44,070 nt of DNA from an uncultured beta proteobacterium (GCA_900696615.1 CAADGS010000108.1:1-44070); one strand, 5' to 3'. Positions 1 to 8,721 are shown, numbered from the stretch's first letter. Numbers and translations are program-made. The notes: a model not told the origin generated them from the sequence alone.

Positions 1-756
1 CTGGCCCGAAGGGGTGTTATTCATAGGATCGGTTAAATTTTGTCCAAAAGGACCGCCATTGGCAGGAAGATATCCTTGATTCGGGAAGCGTATTTGCCAC
101 TCATGCCAAATCTTGTCGACCATGCAATGGTTCATGAAAAATACCGGATCATTCGGCGAGGTCATCGGTAACATGGAACCGCCCACCCAAACATGTCCGC
201 GATTGTGTAGATTAGGGCCAATCCAACCCTCCAATTGATTACGAAAACTAGGATTGCTGTTCATGTTCCACGGAGACGTGTCATAAGGCGTGACAGCCAT
301 AACTTGATCAATTTCAGCCTGAGAAGGCAAGGTTGGCAATCCATTTTGACCAAATTCACGCATCAATGGCCCTGCCGGCACTCCGCTGGAATTGATAACG
401 GTCCACTGACCGGAGCGAAATGGTCCGGTACGGACGACACCACCGGCATCGCCATTTCCGCCAAGCAAATCATCGTCCCACATGGAGGCATTAGCGCCTC
501 CTGAAGGCCAGTTCCAATAAGGTATTCCAAGATTGGGATTACCCGAGACGCGCTGCAATTCCAGTTCGAGATCAAAAATAAAACGGCGGTGCCAGGGCAG
601 GAAGGCGGGGCAACGATGAATAGCGTTCATGATGGCGTTGGCGTGCCTGAGTACAAACTGATCATAGATACCTTCGGCCTTCAGTTCTTGAATGGCGGCA
701 ACGAATTCTGCCCGTTCCGTAGCCGTGAGAGTATTAGCATCTTTTCTGATAGCCAT
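1..756 (-). CDS. Tyrosinase-family dicopper oxidase, 3' end beyond the window
   Basis: Open frame of 252 codons running off the left edge, so the C-terminus is missing. The translation shows both copper sites of the tyrosinase central domain. CuA has His38, His47 and His56, the last in AFLPWHRRF. CuB has His184 and His188 (LHNRGHVW) and His210 in the stretch DPVFFMNHCMVDKIWHEW. Family knowledge: these type-3 copper enzymes hydroxylate monophenols and oxidise diphenols to quinones. The start at 756 follows a strong AGGAGG with good spacing. No signal peptide is present, so the protein is cytoplasmic unless exported with a partner. It lies 31 bases downstream of a 71-residue gene, probably in one operon. 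Whether it is a true tyrosinase, a catechol oxidase or a specialised phenol oxidase cannot be told from the visible part. Confidence 0.9.
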   Translation of the reverse strand, partial: MAIRKDANTLTATERAEFVAAIQELKAEGIYDQFVLRHANAIMNAIHRCPAFLPWHRRFIFDLELELQRVSGNPNLGIPYWNWPSGGANASMWDDDLLGGNGDAGGVVRTGPFRSGQWTVINSSGVPAGPLMREFGQNGLPTLPSQAEIDQVMAVTPYDTSPWNMNSNPSFRNQLEGWIGPNLHNRGHVWVGGSMLPMTSPNDPVFFMNHCMVDKIWHEWQIRFPNQGYLPANGGPFGQNLTDPMNNTPSGQ

Positions 757-787
757 GAGAATTTCCTCCTCTTTGTATATATTTGAA

Positions 788-1003
788 CTACTCTTTCACA
801 TGGGAAAACTCGACAGAATGTTTGGCGATCGCTCGCGCCAGTTCCAGCAATGAGCTATATAAAGTATAGGGCATGTATTTCGATGAAAATTTATCTTTTG
901 CCGCATCATACTGGTAGTCGATTTCCTTGCCATTGATGGTCAAGTTAGTATTGTTTTTTATCTCAATCGTGCAACCTTCATAAGTTTCTTTATGGTTTGA
1001 CAT
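788..1003 (-). CDS. Small protein (71 aa) upstream of tyrosinase
   Basis: Not recognised as a named family. The start at 1003 has an AAGGAG ribosome site. The protein is hydrophilic with no signal peptide: an N-terminal strand-like half (TIEIKNNTNLTINGKEIDY) and a helical C-terminus (LLELARAIAKHSVEF). The stop lies 31 bases before the tyrosinase start, so co-translation is likely. Many bacterial tyrosinases need a small caddie or copper-delivery partner, so that role is an inference from position only. It has no obvious multi-cysteine or methionine-rich copper motif. Confidence 0.7.
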   Translation of the reverse strand: MSNHKETYEGCTIEIKNNTNLTINGKEIDYQYDAAKDKFSSKYMPYTLYSSLLELARAIAKHSVEFSHVKE

Positions 1004-1139
1004 ACTTTGGACTCCTTTTTAAGCAATTTAAAAATTAACCGCCCTATATTGGAAAATTCTCACGATGGCCTTGCCCGAGTCAGTCAAAATTAGTGATCGC
1101 AACTTTTCGATCAGGCTTGGATAAAACAAATATTTTGTG

Positions 1140-1616
1140 TCATTCATTGACCTCGCACTGCAATTTCGAGGTGGTAACTGTATCAATGTGGCGCCCATGT
1201 CCGCGAAGTACAGCCGAGATATCCACAAAATAACCATCCAGCTTGTCATCATTTAAATTTACAAACCCCAGTGTTCTCGGAAAATCCATTCCCGTCCCTT
1301 TGGCTCCCGTTATATTGGTGGTCAGCAATTCAAGACTCATGGTCTCGTCAGAATGGGATAGATGAAATCTTCCCGATTTAGTTACCTGCTCAACCATAAA
1401 ACAACCATGATATTGAGCCTGCAATATAAAAGTACCTGCCTTAGCAATAACCAGTGTTCCGGAATGTAGCGTCGGTATTCCCGTGCATTTTTCCGTTTCT
1501 GTTGAAAGAATATGACAAATCATGTTTTTCATTTCGAAACGCTCCTGTGGCAGGAGAGCGGAATTCATTCCAACTACGATCATGATACCTACGAACAACA
1601 TGATCAATGATTTCAT
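1140..1616 (-). CDS. Hypothetical exported protein (158 aa)
   Basis: Family not recognised. The N-terminus MKSLIMLFVGIMIVVGMNSALL is a clear hydrophobic signal peptide, and an AGGAA ribosome site precedes the start. The mature part is about 135 residues, beta-rich by eye, with four cysteines that could form disulfides in the periplasm. It sits between the Kazal lipoprotein and the tyrosinase pair on the same strand with gaps of about 85 and 136 bases, so it may share their transcript. A shorter frame overlapping its 3' end is not supported. Confidence 0.6.
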   Translation of the reverse strand: MKSLIMLFVGIMIVVGMNSALLPQERFEMKNMICHILSTETEKCTGIPTLHSGTLVIAKAGTFILQAQYHGCFMVEQVTKSGRFHLSHSDETMSLELLTTNITGAKGTGMDFPRTLGFVNLNDDKLDGYFVDISAVLRGHGRHIDTVTTSKLQCEVNE

Positions 1617-1700
1617 GGCACTTTTCCTAACGCAGCATGCTCAGGGACAACCGGCTATTGCGTCGTGCAGAGGCGGTTTTTTTATACTTCCTGATAAGCT

Positions 1701-2150
1701 TTATTTCACACATATTCCTGGACAATCCGCTCCCCCTTTTGCCGGATCGCAATCATCTGCTGGATCATCAATACAAGTCTGCCCATCCGGGCATTGAATG
1801 CCTGCGATTCCACCGCACGCTTGAGGTGCGGCGGGTATGCATTCTCCTTGGTGATCAATGGATATACCCGCTGCTGCGGCTTCACAGGCATTGCCATATG
1901 TTTTCCCATCGCAACCGCAAACCGGCTTGTATTCTTTTGTACATATTTCGGGTTTAGTTTTACAAATACCTTGCGCATCGGCAACGTTGCATTGACCAAC
2001 ACCAAAATCACAGTATTGCTTATCAGGACATGCCAATCCCTGGATAGTGCCGCAAACCGTTTCTTGTGGTGGCACCGGCTGGTTTTCTTTACAGCTTGCT
2101 AAGACCGAAGCGAGAAAAAAAGCAACGAATAAAGTGAAAAGTGTATGCAT
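1701..2150 (-). CDS. Kazal-domain cysteine-rich lipoprotein
   Basis: A signal peptide (HTLFTLFVAFFLASVLASC) ends in the lipobox LASC, so the product should be a lipoprotein. The mature chain holds a Kazal-type inhibitor core (PVCGCDGKTYGNACEAA) framed by two related cysteine modules of the form CGxIxGxxCPDxxxC. Kazal domains usually inhibit serine proteases by presenting a reactive loop; they are uncommon in bacteria. The start at 2150 is preferred because GGGGG lies just upstream with good spacing. A longer frame from 2171 would put that ribosome site inside the coding region. It could instead be a cell-surface binding protein that uses the same disulfide fold. The target is unknown. Confidence 0.8.
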   Translation of the reverse strand: MHTLFTLFVAFFLASVLASCKENQPVPPQETVCGTIQGLACPDKQYCDFGVGQCNVADAQGICKTKPEICTKEYKPVCGCDGKTYGNACEAAAAGISIDHQGECIPAAPQACGGIAGIQCPDGQTCIDDPADDCDPAKGGADCPGICVK

Positions 2151-2229
2151 GATGTTTAACCCCCTTTTCAACAGATGGCTGGCGGATTCGCCAGGTTTTC
2201 TTGATTAGTGATTTAAACAGCTAGGACTG

Positions 2230-2255
2230 AAGGATTAGTTAACCAATCCTTTTTT
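2230..2255 (+). terminator. Rho-independent terminator reading rightwards
   Basis: Arms AAGGATT (2230-2236) and AATCCTT (2245-2251) pair perfectly across an 8-base loop and are followed by a T run. It works only for plus-strand transcription, yet no plus-strand gene lies upstream in the window. The rest of 2151-2500 holds the presumed Kazal gene promoter and a 60-codon minus frame (2235-2417) that I do not support. Confidence 0.55.
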
Positions 2256-2500
2256 CATCATCCTCTTTGTTTCTTTACTTTGCAATAGTGAACTTACAAC
2301 TGGCGAAATGACTGGAATTATTATCAATTTTTCACGCCGGCAACTCCAATCCTTAAGCTTTTGCCCGGCCAAACCAGACATATAAGCGAAAGCTAATCCA
2401 TCTGCTTGCCATCGCATGAACCCGGAAGTAACATTGTTCAGGAACTGATTGATTAATTTTCAGCCATCGTAATTCTGCATTGTTTGCTCATTTGAATGAA

Positions 2501-4096
2501 ATGAAACGAAAACCATCCGACGATTCCACAATTTATTTGGTTGGTAGCGGTATCGCTACGTTGGCTAGCGCATACTTTCTCATCAATGATGCGGGTGTGA
2601 GCGGTAAAAATATTCACATTCTGGAGCAGGATTCAGTCATAGGTGGCGCTTGCGATGGCTCTGGCAACGCGGAGCAGGGCTATGTGATTCGTGGCGGCAG
2701 AATGCACGAAGCGCACTATGTGTGTTATTGGGATATGCTGTCGCATATCCCTTCTTACGATGATCCACATCTTTCCGTCAAGGATGAGTCGTTTGCCTTC
2801 AATCAGCGCTATGTGTCCAATGCCAAGGCACGATTGCTAAAGTGTGGTGAAAAAATAGACACAACCCGATTCACTTTGTCCCTTCGCGATAAACTAGATT
2901 TGCTGCAACTGATTCTGACAACGGAGCACCGTTTAGCCAATAAGAAAATCGAAGAGTGGTTTTCTACCGCATTTTTTTCTACCACTTTCTGGTATTTGTG
3001 GACATCCATGTTTGCCTTCCAACGTTGGAGTTCGCTCGCGGAAATGCGCCGCTATCTGCGGCGCTTCATCCATCTGGTAGAAGGCTTAGGACATTTAGGC
3101 GGCATAATGCGCACCCGCTATAACCAATATCACTCGGTCATTGTTCCGCTGCAACGCTATCTGCAACGAAACGGCGTACGCTTTCAGTTGCAAACCCAAG
3201 TGGTCGATATCGATTTTGAATTTCTGGCAGATAAAAAAACCGCAACAGCCTTGTATCTGCTTCATTCCAATGATCAGGTAAGCAAGGTGGTTTTGGGTCG
3301 CAACGATGTAGTATTCATTACCAACGGTTCAATTACCGATAGCACCAGTCAGGGTACCTGGACAACCGCACCGGTATTGAAAGATAAATCATCTTCCGCA
3401 AGTTGGATGTTGTGGCAGCGTATCGCCAGCAAAAACAGGATGTTTGGAAATCCCGGCGTGTTCAGTGATCATATTGAATTGCAAAAATGGTATTCGTTTA
3501 CAGCTACATTACAAGACACCACTTTTCATGATTATATGCATGCGCTTAGCGGAAATGTCGATGGTACAGGCGGATTGGTGACGATGATTGATTCAAATTG
3601 GTTGTTGTCGATTGTCATTGCTCACCAACCTCATTTTCCCGATCAGCCTGAGTCTGTGAAGATTTTCTGGGGATATGGATTATATCCAGACCGCAAAGGC
3701 AATTACGTGCAAAAAACGATGTCGGAATGCAGTGGCGCGGAAATTTTGCAAGAATTGTGGTACCACCTGAAAATCCAGGAAATCATGCAACCGGTTACCG
3801 ATAGCGGAAAGATTATGTGTATCCCGACAGCCATGCCCTTTATTGATAGCGCATTCATGCCACGAATGGCCGGCGACCGCCCCGACATCGTACCTGCGGG
3901 TGCCAGCAATTTCGCTTTTATCGGACAGTTTGCCGAGTTGCCCGATGAATGCGCTTTTACCGTCGAATATTCGGTACGCAGCGCGCAGACTGCGGTGCAT
4001 GGGCTTTTTGAAACCAACAAAGCAATACCTCCGATCTACGATTCAATTCATCGTCTGGGTATTCTGATAAAAGCCATGCAAATCATCAACCGCTAG
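2501..4096 (+). CDS. ohyA: Oleate hydratase (MCRA family), OhyRe-like
   Basis: FAD-dependent fatty acid hydratase family, which adds water to the cis-9 double bond of oleate to give 10-hydroxystearate. A Rossmann FAD motif (YLVGSGIATLASA) lies near residues 12-24, followed by the family blocks LEQDSVIGGACDGSGN and GYVIRGGR. Tyr185 (MRRYLRRF) aligns with catalytic Tyr241 of the Elizabethkingia enzyme. The position of its catalytic Glu122 (GGRE) is Met68 (GGRMHE) here, with Glu70 two residues on. The chain stops soon after IPPIYDSIHRLG and lacks the C-terminal membrane-binding helices of dimeric members. Start: ATG at 2501; a TTG at 2480 would add seven residues, and neither has a clear ribosome site. 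Function is probable but not assured given the changed residue. Confidence 0.87.
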   Translation: MKRKPSDDSTIYLVGSGIATLASAYFLINDAGVSGKNIHILEQDSVIGGACDGSGNAEQGYVIRGGRMHEAHYVCYWDMLSHIPSYDDPHLSVKDESFAFNQRYVSNAKARLLKCGEKIDTTRFTLSLRDKLDLLQLILTTEHRLANKKIEEWFSTAFFSTTFWYLWTSMFAFQRWSSLAEMRRYLRRFIHLVEGLGHLGGIMRTRYNQYHSVIVPLQRYLQRNGVRFQLQTQVVDIDFEFLADKKTATALYLLHSNDQVSKVVLGRNDVVFITNGSITDSTSQGTWTTAPVLKDKSSSASWMLWQRIASKNRMFGNPGVFSDHIELQKWYSFTATLQDTTFHDYMHALSGNVDGTGGLVTMIDSNWLLSIVIAHQPHFPDQPESVKIFWGYGLYPDRKGNYVQKTMSECSGAEILQELWYHLKIQEIMQPVTDSGKIMCIPTAMPFIDSAFMPRMAGDRPDIVPAGASNFAFIGQFAELPDECAFTVEYSVRSAQTAVHGLFETNKAIPPIYDSIHRLGILIKAMQIINR

Positions 4097-4240
4097 CGGT
4101 CATAGAAAAATGAACCTGCTGCACAGCAACGAAGTTAAAAACTCATGCTGCAAATTGGTTGAATTTTTCTTTGTTATCCAGATATCGAATTTTTCAAAAT
4201 CGCTTTCGTCTGCATAGGCAAAATAGTTTTCACTTGATGC

Positions 4241-4268
4241 TTGATCGAAACGGGCAAATAGTTATAGA
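4241..4268 (+). promoter_or_regulatory. Possible sigma70 promoter before the TIGR03032 gene
   Basis: TTGATC (4241-4246) and TATAGA (4263-4268) are separated by 16 bases, about 60 bases before the next start codon. Nothing else was seen in the 232-base gap 4097-4328. Confidence 0.35.
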
Positions 4269-4328
4269 GTATGGCGTTTATAGGTCGCTACTCGGACAAG
4301 TTGCGAATGACGATATTATTTGAACATA

Positions 4329-5807
4329 ATGGGCAATAACCCTTTGGCAGAGCAACCGGAGAGCAACAACCCGCCTGCGGTAACCATGCAGGCATCTAAT
4401 CGTCTTTATCAATGGTTGGAGAGCGAACAGGTCAGTTTTGCTTTTACTACTTATCAAGCCAATCGATTGTTTTTAGTGGGGCGGAAAGAGAATGGACGCT
4501 TGGCCGTCAATGAGCGCTTGTTTGATAAACCGATGGGGCTGTATGCCACCCATGAACAGCTTTTCATGGCGGCGCGCTATCAGATTTGGCAATTCGAGAA
4601 TCGCTTGGCGCCGGGCGAGCGGTATCAAGATTGCGATCGTTTATATGTACCCAGTCAGTCACACACCACTGGCGATCTGAATGTTCACGATCTAGCTGTG
4701 ACGGATAAGCATGAAATTTTGTTTGTTAACACTCAGTTCAGTTGCCTTGGCAAATTACAGGTAGGCTACAGTTTCACACCGATATGGAAACCGCCTTTTA
4801 TCACAAAATTTGCTGCGGAAGATCGCTGCCATTTAAATGGCCTGGCGTTGCAAGATGGAGAGCCTGCTTATGTAACTGCTTGCAGCAATACCGATGTGGC
4901 CGCCGGTTGGCGCGACCATCGCTTAGATGGCGGCGTGGTGGTACATATTCCTTCTAATGAAATCATCGCTTCCGGTTTATCCATGCCGCACTCACCGCGT
5001 TGGTATCAAGGCAGATTGTGGCTGCTCAATTCCGGCAAGGGTGAGTTTGGCTTTCTCGATAACGGTCAATTCGTACCAGTTATTTTTTGCCCGGGTTTTG
5101 TACGCGGTTTGGCATTTTGGAAGAATTATGCTTTGATCGGGTTATCGAAACTACGCTCAAAAGTATTTACGGGCCTGGCTTTAGAACAGCGGCTTGTGAA
5201 TGACGCTATGACATCGCAATGCGGTCTGATGATTGTAGATCTCATTACAGGCAATTTGCTTCACACCCTGTACATTGATGGTGTTGTGGAAGAATTATTC
5301 GATGTCGTAGTGCTACCCGGCGTAACCCGGCCCAAAGCTCTGGGTTTTCAGAACGACGATATTGACCGCTTGATCTCTTTCCCCGGCTCCGGGGGCGTTA
5401 TCGTAACGAAGCCAGCCATCAACCTTTCCGGTCTGAATCAACCTGTGCAGAAGCCGGGTGTGCCGCGTGCTTCACAGTTGGAGCAAGAAGAACAATCAGA
5501 AATTAAATATCAGAAGGTTTTAAATTTGACGCCCGAGAATCTTCTGGTTTATGAGTCCATGACTCAGCCCAGTTTGCGTAACCGCTGGCTTACCCAGCCG
5601 CAACGCGGTGAATTGTTTGGCGTATCTGCTTCTTTTGACGGCGAGATGGTCGGTCTCGCAGTAGCCGAATCGTGGCGTGAGAATAATACGTTACAAGTTG
5701 AATTATTATCATCGTATGTATTGCCCAAATACCGGCATCAGCCTATCGAACAGAAGATGCATGGGTACTTACACCGAGCGTTAACTAATGCTGGGAAATT
5801 AGTCTAA
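4329..5807 (+). CDS. TIGR03032-family protein with a GNAT-like C-terminal tail
   Basis: Residues about 30-340 match my memory of the TIGR03032 (DUF4915) family, beta-propeller-like proteins of unknown function: SQSHTTGDLNVHDLAV, LNGLALQDGEPAYVTACS, MPHSPRWYQGRLWLLNSGKGE and PGFVRGLAFW. After a glutamate-rich linker, roughly the last 80 residues resemble a GNAT acetyltransferase (GEMVGLAVAE, then ELLSSYVLPKYRHQPIEQKM). The acetyl-CoA loop normally written RxxGxG/A reads RHQPIE, so this half is probably inactive or diverged. No signal peptide. The start is ATG at 4329; TTG at 4320 is in frame but has no better ribosome site. The stop is 25 bases before the next gene, so both are probably co-transcribed. 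Confidence 0.8.
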   Translation: MGNNPLAEQPESNNPPAVTMQASNRLYQWLESEQVSFAFTTYQANRLFLVGRKENGRLAVNERLFDKPMGLYATHEQLFMAARYQIWQFENRLAPGERYQDCDRLYVPSQSHTTGDLNVHDLAVTDKHEILFVNTQFSCLGKLQVGYSFTPIWKPPFITKFAAEDRCHLNGLALQDGEPAYVTACSNTDVAAGWRDHRLDGGVVVHIPSNEIIASGLSMPHSPRWYQGRLWLLNSGKGEFGFLDNGQFVPVIFCPGFVRGLAFWKNYALIGLSKLRSKVFTGLALEQRLVNDAMTSQCGLMIVDLITGNLLHTLYIDGVVEELFDVVVLPGVTRPKALGFQNDDIDRLISFPGSGGVIVTKPAINLSGLNQPVQKPGVPRASQLEQEEQSEIKYQKVLNLTPENLLVYESMTQPSLRNRWLTQPQRGELFGVSASFDGEMVGLAVAESWRENNTLQVELLSSYVLPKYRHQPIEQKMHGYLHRALTNAGKLV

Positions 5808-5832
5808 TCTTTAATAACTTAGGAGAGTCAAG

Positions 5833-8721
5833 ATGTCAGATCCGGTTTTTATTCTTACTGCTACCAATCCATTCGGCTTAAGTGGCTTTTCGGAATTAGT
5901 CGATATTGATGGTGATGGCGACTTGGACGCTTTTAGATCGGGTAACGGTGGCAATACTTTTTTCTCCAGAAATACTGGAACGGCCGAAAATCCCGTGTTT
6001 GCCACTCCACAGACTAACCCATTCGGTTTGACGAATACCGGTAGTGGAATCAACTATGCTTTTGCCGATATCGATAATGATGGCGATGAGGACGCATTCG
6101 TCGGACAAAGCGCGGGTAATATGCTGTTTTTCAGAAACACCGGCACAAGCGCCAATCCTGCTTTCGCTGCATCGGTAATCAATCCATTTGGCTTAAGTAA
6201 TGTGGGAGTCAGCGTTGATCCTACTTTTGTTGATATCGATGGCGATGGGGATATGGATGCCATGATCGGGGAATACGACGGGGGTCTGTATTTTTTCAAA
6301 AACACCGGTACAAGCGCCAATCCGGTATTTGCTGCGGCTGTCAGTAACCCATTTGGCCTCAACGGTGTGTATGGAAATTCCAGTCCTACTTTTGTCGATA
6401 TCGACGGCGATGGCGATTTGGATGCTTTTATCGGTTCGAATCATTATACGTTCGGAGCGGCTACTTTCTTTTATAGAAACATCGGTACAACCAGTAATCC
6501 GCTATTTTATCGGGTCAGCGAAAGTGCGTTTGGTTTAAGTCAAATCGGAACCTATCCACAACCCACCTTTGCCGATATGGATAATGATGGCGATCAGGAT
6601 GCATTTATTGGAAATGGCAACGGTGCATTTTATTTTGAGAATGCAGGCGCTGGGTACACGCCATCTTTTGACTTTGGCGATACATTCGGTTTAGGCGATG
6701 TAGGGTACAGTCCTGACCCAACCTTTGTCGATATCGACGGCGATGGCGATATGGATGCTTTCGTCGGCGAACGTGATTTTTATGCTAACGAGGGTGGCAA
6801 CACACGTTTTTACGAAAATACGGGAACGGCCAAGAATCCCGCGTTTGCTGCCGCCGTGACCAATCCCTTTGGTTTGACGGATGTTGGAAGTTTCTCCAGT
6901 TCAGCTTTTTTCGATATCGATGGCGATAAGGACTTGGATGCCTTTATCGGCAACTCCAGTGGTAATACATTGTTTTATCGAAATACCGGAACAATTAATA
7001 ATCCGTCATTTGCCATTGCGCAAACCAATCCGTTCGGTTTGAAAGATGCCGGTAATGAAGCGCTTCCCACTTTCACCGATATCGATAAAGATGGCGACCT
7101 GGATGCATTTATCGGTAATGCCGCAGGTAACACATTGTTCTTTAGAAATACCGGCACAAAGAGTAATCCAATATTCGCTGCACCACAAACCAACCCATTC
7201 GGTTTGAATGGCTCCAATCCGACTTTTGTCGATATTGATAAAGATGGCGACCAAGATGTTTTCACCGGCAGCACTGCCACCCGCTTATATTGGAATACGG
7301 GAACAGCAAGCAATCCGCAATTTACCGATGGCGGTTCCGCACCTTTCAGCTTGCCGACAGGCTTCGATCGTACGCGTGTTACCAATCAAACCTTTGTGGA
7401 TATCGACGGTGACGGCGATTTGGATGCTTATGCCACATTTCTATTCAGTTATCACTTTAATGGTTCTTATGGTGGATTTTACATTAACAACAACACGCCG
7501 AACGTCAGCAACTTAACCAGCGCCGAAAAATATACTAAGAACACACCGCTGAATCTTAAAGATATTGTAGTGATCGATCCCGATAGTACGACTGTTACTA
7601 CGACACTGAAGTTATCGAATGCGGCCGCTGGCGGTTTGAGCACGGGAACCTCCGGCACCGTAACGTCAACTTACAATGCGGCAACGGCAACCTGGACAGC
7701 AAGCGGTGCAATCGCCAATGTCAATGCTTTGCTGGCAAACGTGATTTTTACGCCAGCAGCGAATTTTACCGGCGCATTTACTGTGAACGCGAGTGTTTCC
7801 GATGGCACCGCATCGCCGTTGATTGGCAGCAAAAGCTTTACGTCAGGCGCCGGAACATTCCTCACCGCTTCGGCAGGTAACAATATTTTGACCGGCACGG
7901 CATCGAATAACGATACCGTGACTTACGCCACAGCCGGTGCTGCGATTACCGTTAATCTCAATATTACCACGCAACAAAATACCGGCGGTTCGGGATTGGA
8001 TACCATCAAAAATGTCGAGAACCTGCTGGGCAGCGCGTTCAATGATAATTTGACTGGGAACGCCGCCAATAACGTTCTCGCGGGCAATGCTGGAAACGAT
8101 ACGCTGGCTGGCTGGTCGGGAGCGGATACGATGCTGGGTGGTCCAGGGGACGATACGTACCTGGTTGAAAATTCGGGTGATATTGTGCTTGAAAAAGTCA
8201 ATGAAGGGATAGATACGGTCAGCAGCAGGTTGACGTACACCTTGCCTGCCAATGTGGAAAATTTGACGCTGACGGGAATCTCCACGGTCAATGGCACTGG
8301 CAATTCGTCGAACAATATCATGATTGGAAACAACGCTGCCAATCAATTGCTGGGTGGAGCCGGAAGCGATACGATTGATGGCGGCAGAGGCGCGAACAGT
8401 ATGACGGGTGGAACGGGAAATGATTTTTTCAAGTTCACGACAACGGGTCATATCGATGCCATTACCGATTATGACGTTCCGAACGACACCATCCTACTTG
8501 ACAACGCCGTATTCGCGGCATTAGGGCCGGCTGGCACGCTGCCTGGGGCACAATTCAGGATTGGCGCCAATGCATTGGATGCGAATGATCACATCATTTA
8601 TAACAGTTTAACTGGTGCGTTGTTATACGACGCGAATGGAAGCGGTGTTGGTGCAGTGCAACAGATTGCCACCCTAAGTGGCGGGCTGGCTATGACCAAT
8701 GCGGACTTTGTGGTGATTTAG
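5833..8721 (+). CDS. Large VCBS/FG-GAP repeat protein with RTX C-terminus
   Basis: 962 residues in three parts. Residues 1-560 form ten repeats of about 55 residues, each pairing NPFGL with a calcium-type loop (DIDGDGDLDAF) and usually NTGT..NP.F. Residues about 561-675 look like a cadherin-like domain (TPLNLKDIVVIDPD; VIFTPAANFTG). From about 680 there are RTX nonapeptides (GNAGNDTLAG, GGPGDDTY, LLGGAGSDTIDGG) and a C-terminal domain typical of type I secretion substrates. There is no N-terminal signal, consistent with ABC-type export from the C-terminus, but no transporter is in the window. A strong AGGAGAGT site precedes the ATG. Likely a calcium-stabilised cell-surface or secreted protein; adhesin is one guess and the ligand is unknown. 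Confidence 0.88.
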   Translation: MSDPVFILTATNPFGLSGFSELVDIDGDGDLDAFRSGNGGNTFFSRNTGTAENPVFATPQTNPFGLTNTGSGINYAFADIDNDGDEDAFVGQSAGNMLFFRNTGTSANPAFAASVINPFGLSNVGVSVDPTFVDIDGDGDMDAMIGEYDGGLYFFKNTGTSANPVFAAAVSNPFGLNGVYGNSSPTFVDIDGDGDLDAFIGSNHYTFGAATFFYRNIGTTSNPLFYRVSESAFGLSQIGTYPQPTFADMDNDGDQDAFIGNGNGAFYFENAGAGYTPSFDFGDTFGLGDVGYSPDPTFVDIDGDGDMDAFVGERDFYANEGGNTRFYENTGTAKNPAFAAAVTNPFGLTDVGSFSSSAFFDIDGDKDLDAFIGNSSGNTLFYRNTGTINNPSFAIAQTNPFGLKDAGNEALPTFTDIDKDGDLDAFIGNAAGNTLFFRNTGTKSNPIFAAPQTNPFGLNGSNPTFVDIDKDGDQDVFTGSTATRLYWNTGTASNPQFTDGGSAPFSLPTGFDRTRVTNQTFVDIDGDGDLDAYATFLFSYHFNGSYGGFYINNNTPNVSNLTSAEKYTKNTPLNLKDIVVIDPDSTTVTTTLKLSNAAAGGLSTGTSGTVTSTYNAATATWTASGAIANVNALLANVIFTPAANFTGAFTVNASVSDGTASPLIGSKSFTSGAGTFLTASAGNNILTGTASNNDTVTYATAGAAITVNLNITTQQNTGGSGLDTIKNVENLLGSAFNDNLTGNAANNVLAGNAGNDTLAGWSGADTMLGGPGDDTYLVENSGDIVLEKVNEGIDTVSSRLTYTLPANVENLTLTGISTVNGTGNSSNNIMIGNNAANQLLGGAGSDTIDGGRGANSMTGGTGNDFFKFTTTGHIDAITDYDVPNDTILLDNAVFAALGPAGTLPGAQFRIGANALDANDHIIYNSLTGALLYDANGSGVGAVQQIATLSGGLAMTNADFVVI
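5853..7490 (+). repeat. Ten intragenic tandem repeats, period about 165 bp
   Basis: The DNA behind the ten protein repeats. The unit is mostly 55 codons, with copies of 48-60 codons. The most regular copies are numbers 2, 3, 7 and 8. Copies 5, 6, 9 and 10 have diverged, and copy 10 lacks the NTGT half. Such arrays can gain or lose units by recombination. Confidence 0.8.

Noticed and set aside
363-575. Minus-strand frame of 70 codons
   Set aside because: It overlaps the tyrosinase coding region in another frame; the tyrosinase frame has the copper motifs and the ribosome site.
2235-2417. 60-codon minus-strand frame
   Set aside because: No ribosome site or recognisable features, and its stop lies inside the terminator hairpin.
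6054-7385. Several minus-strand frames inside the repeat protein
   Set aside because: They mirror the tandem repeat structure of the plus-strand gene and have no ribosome sites.
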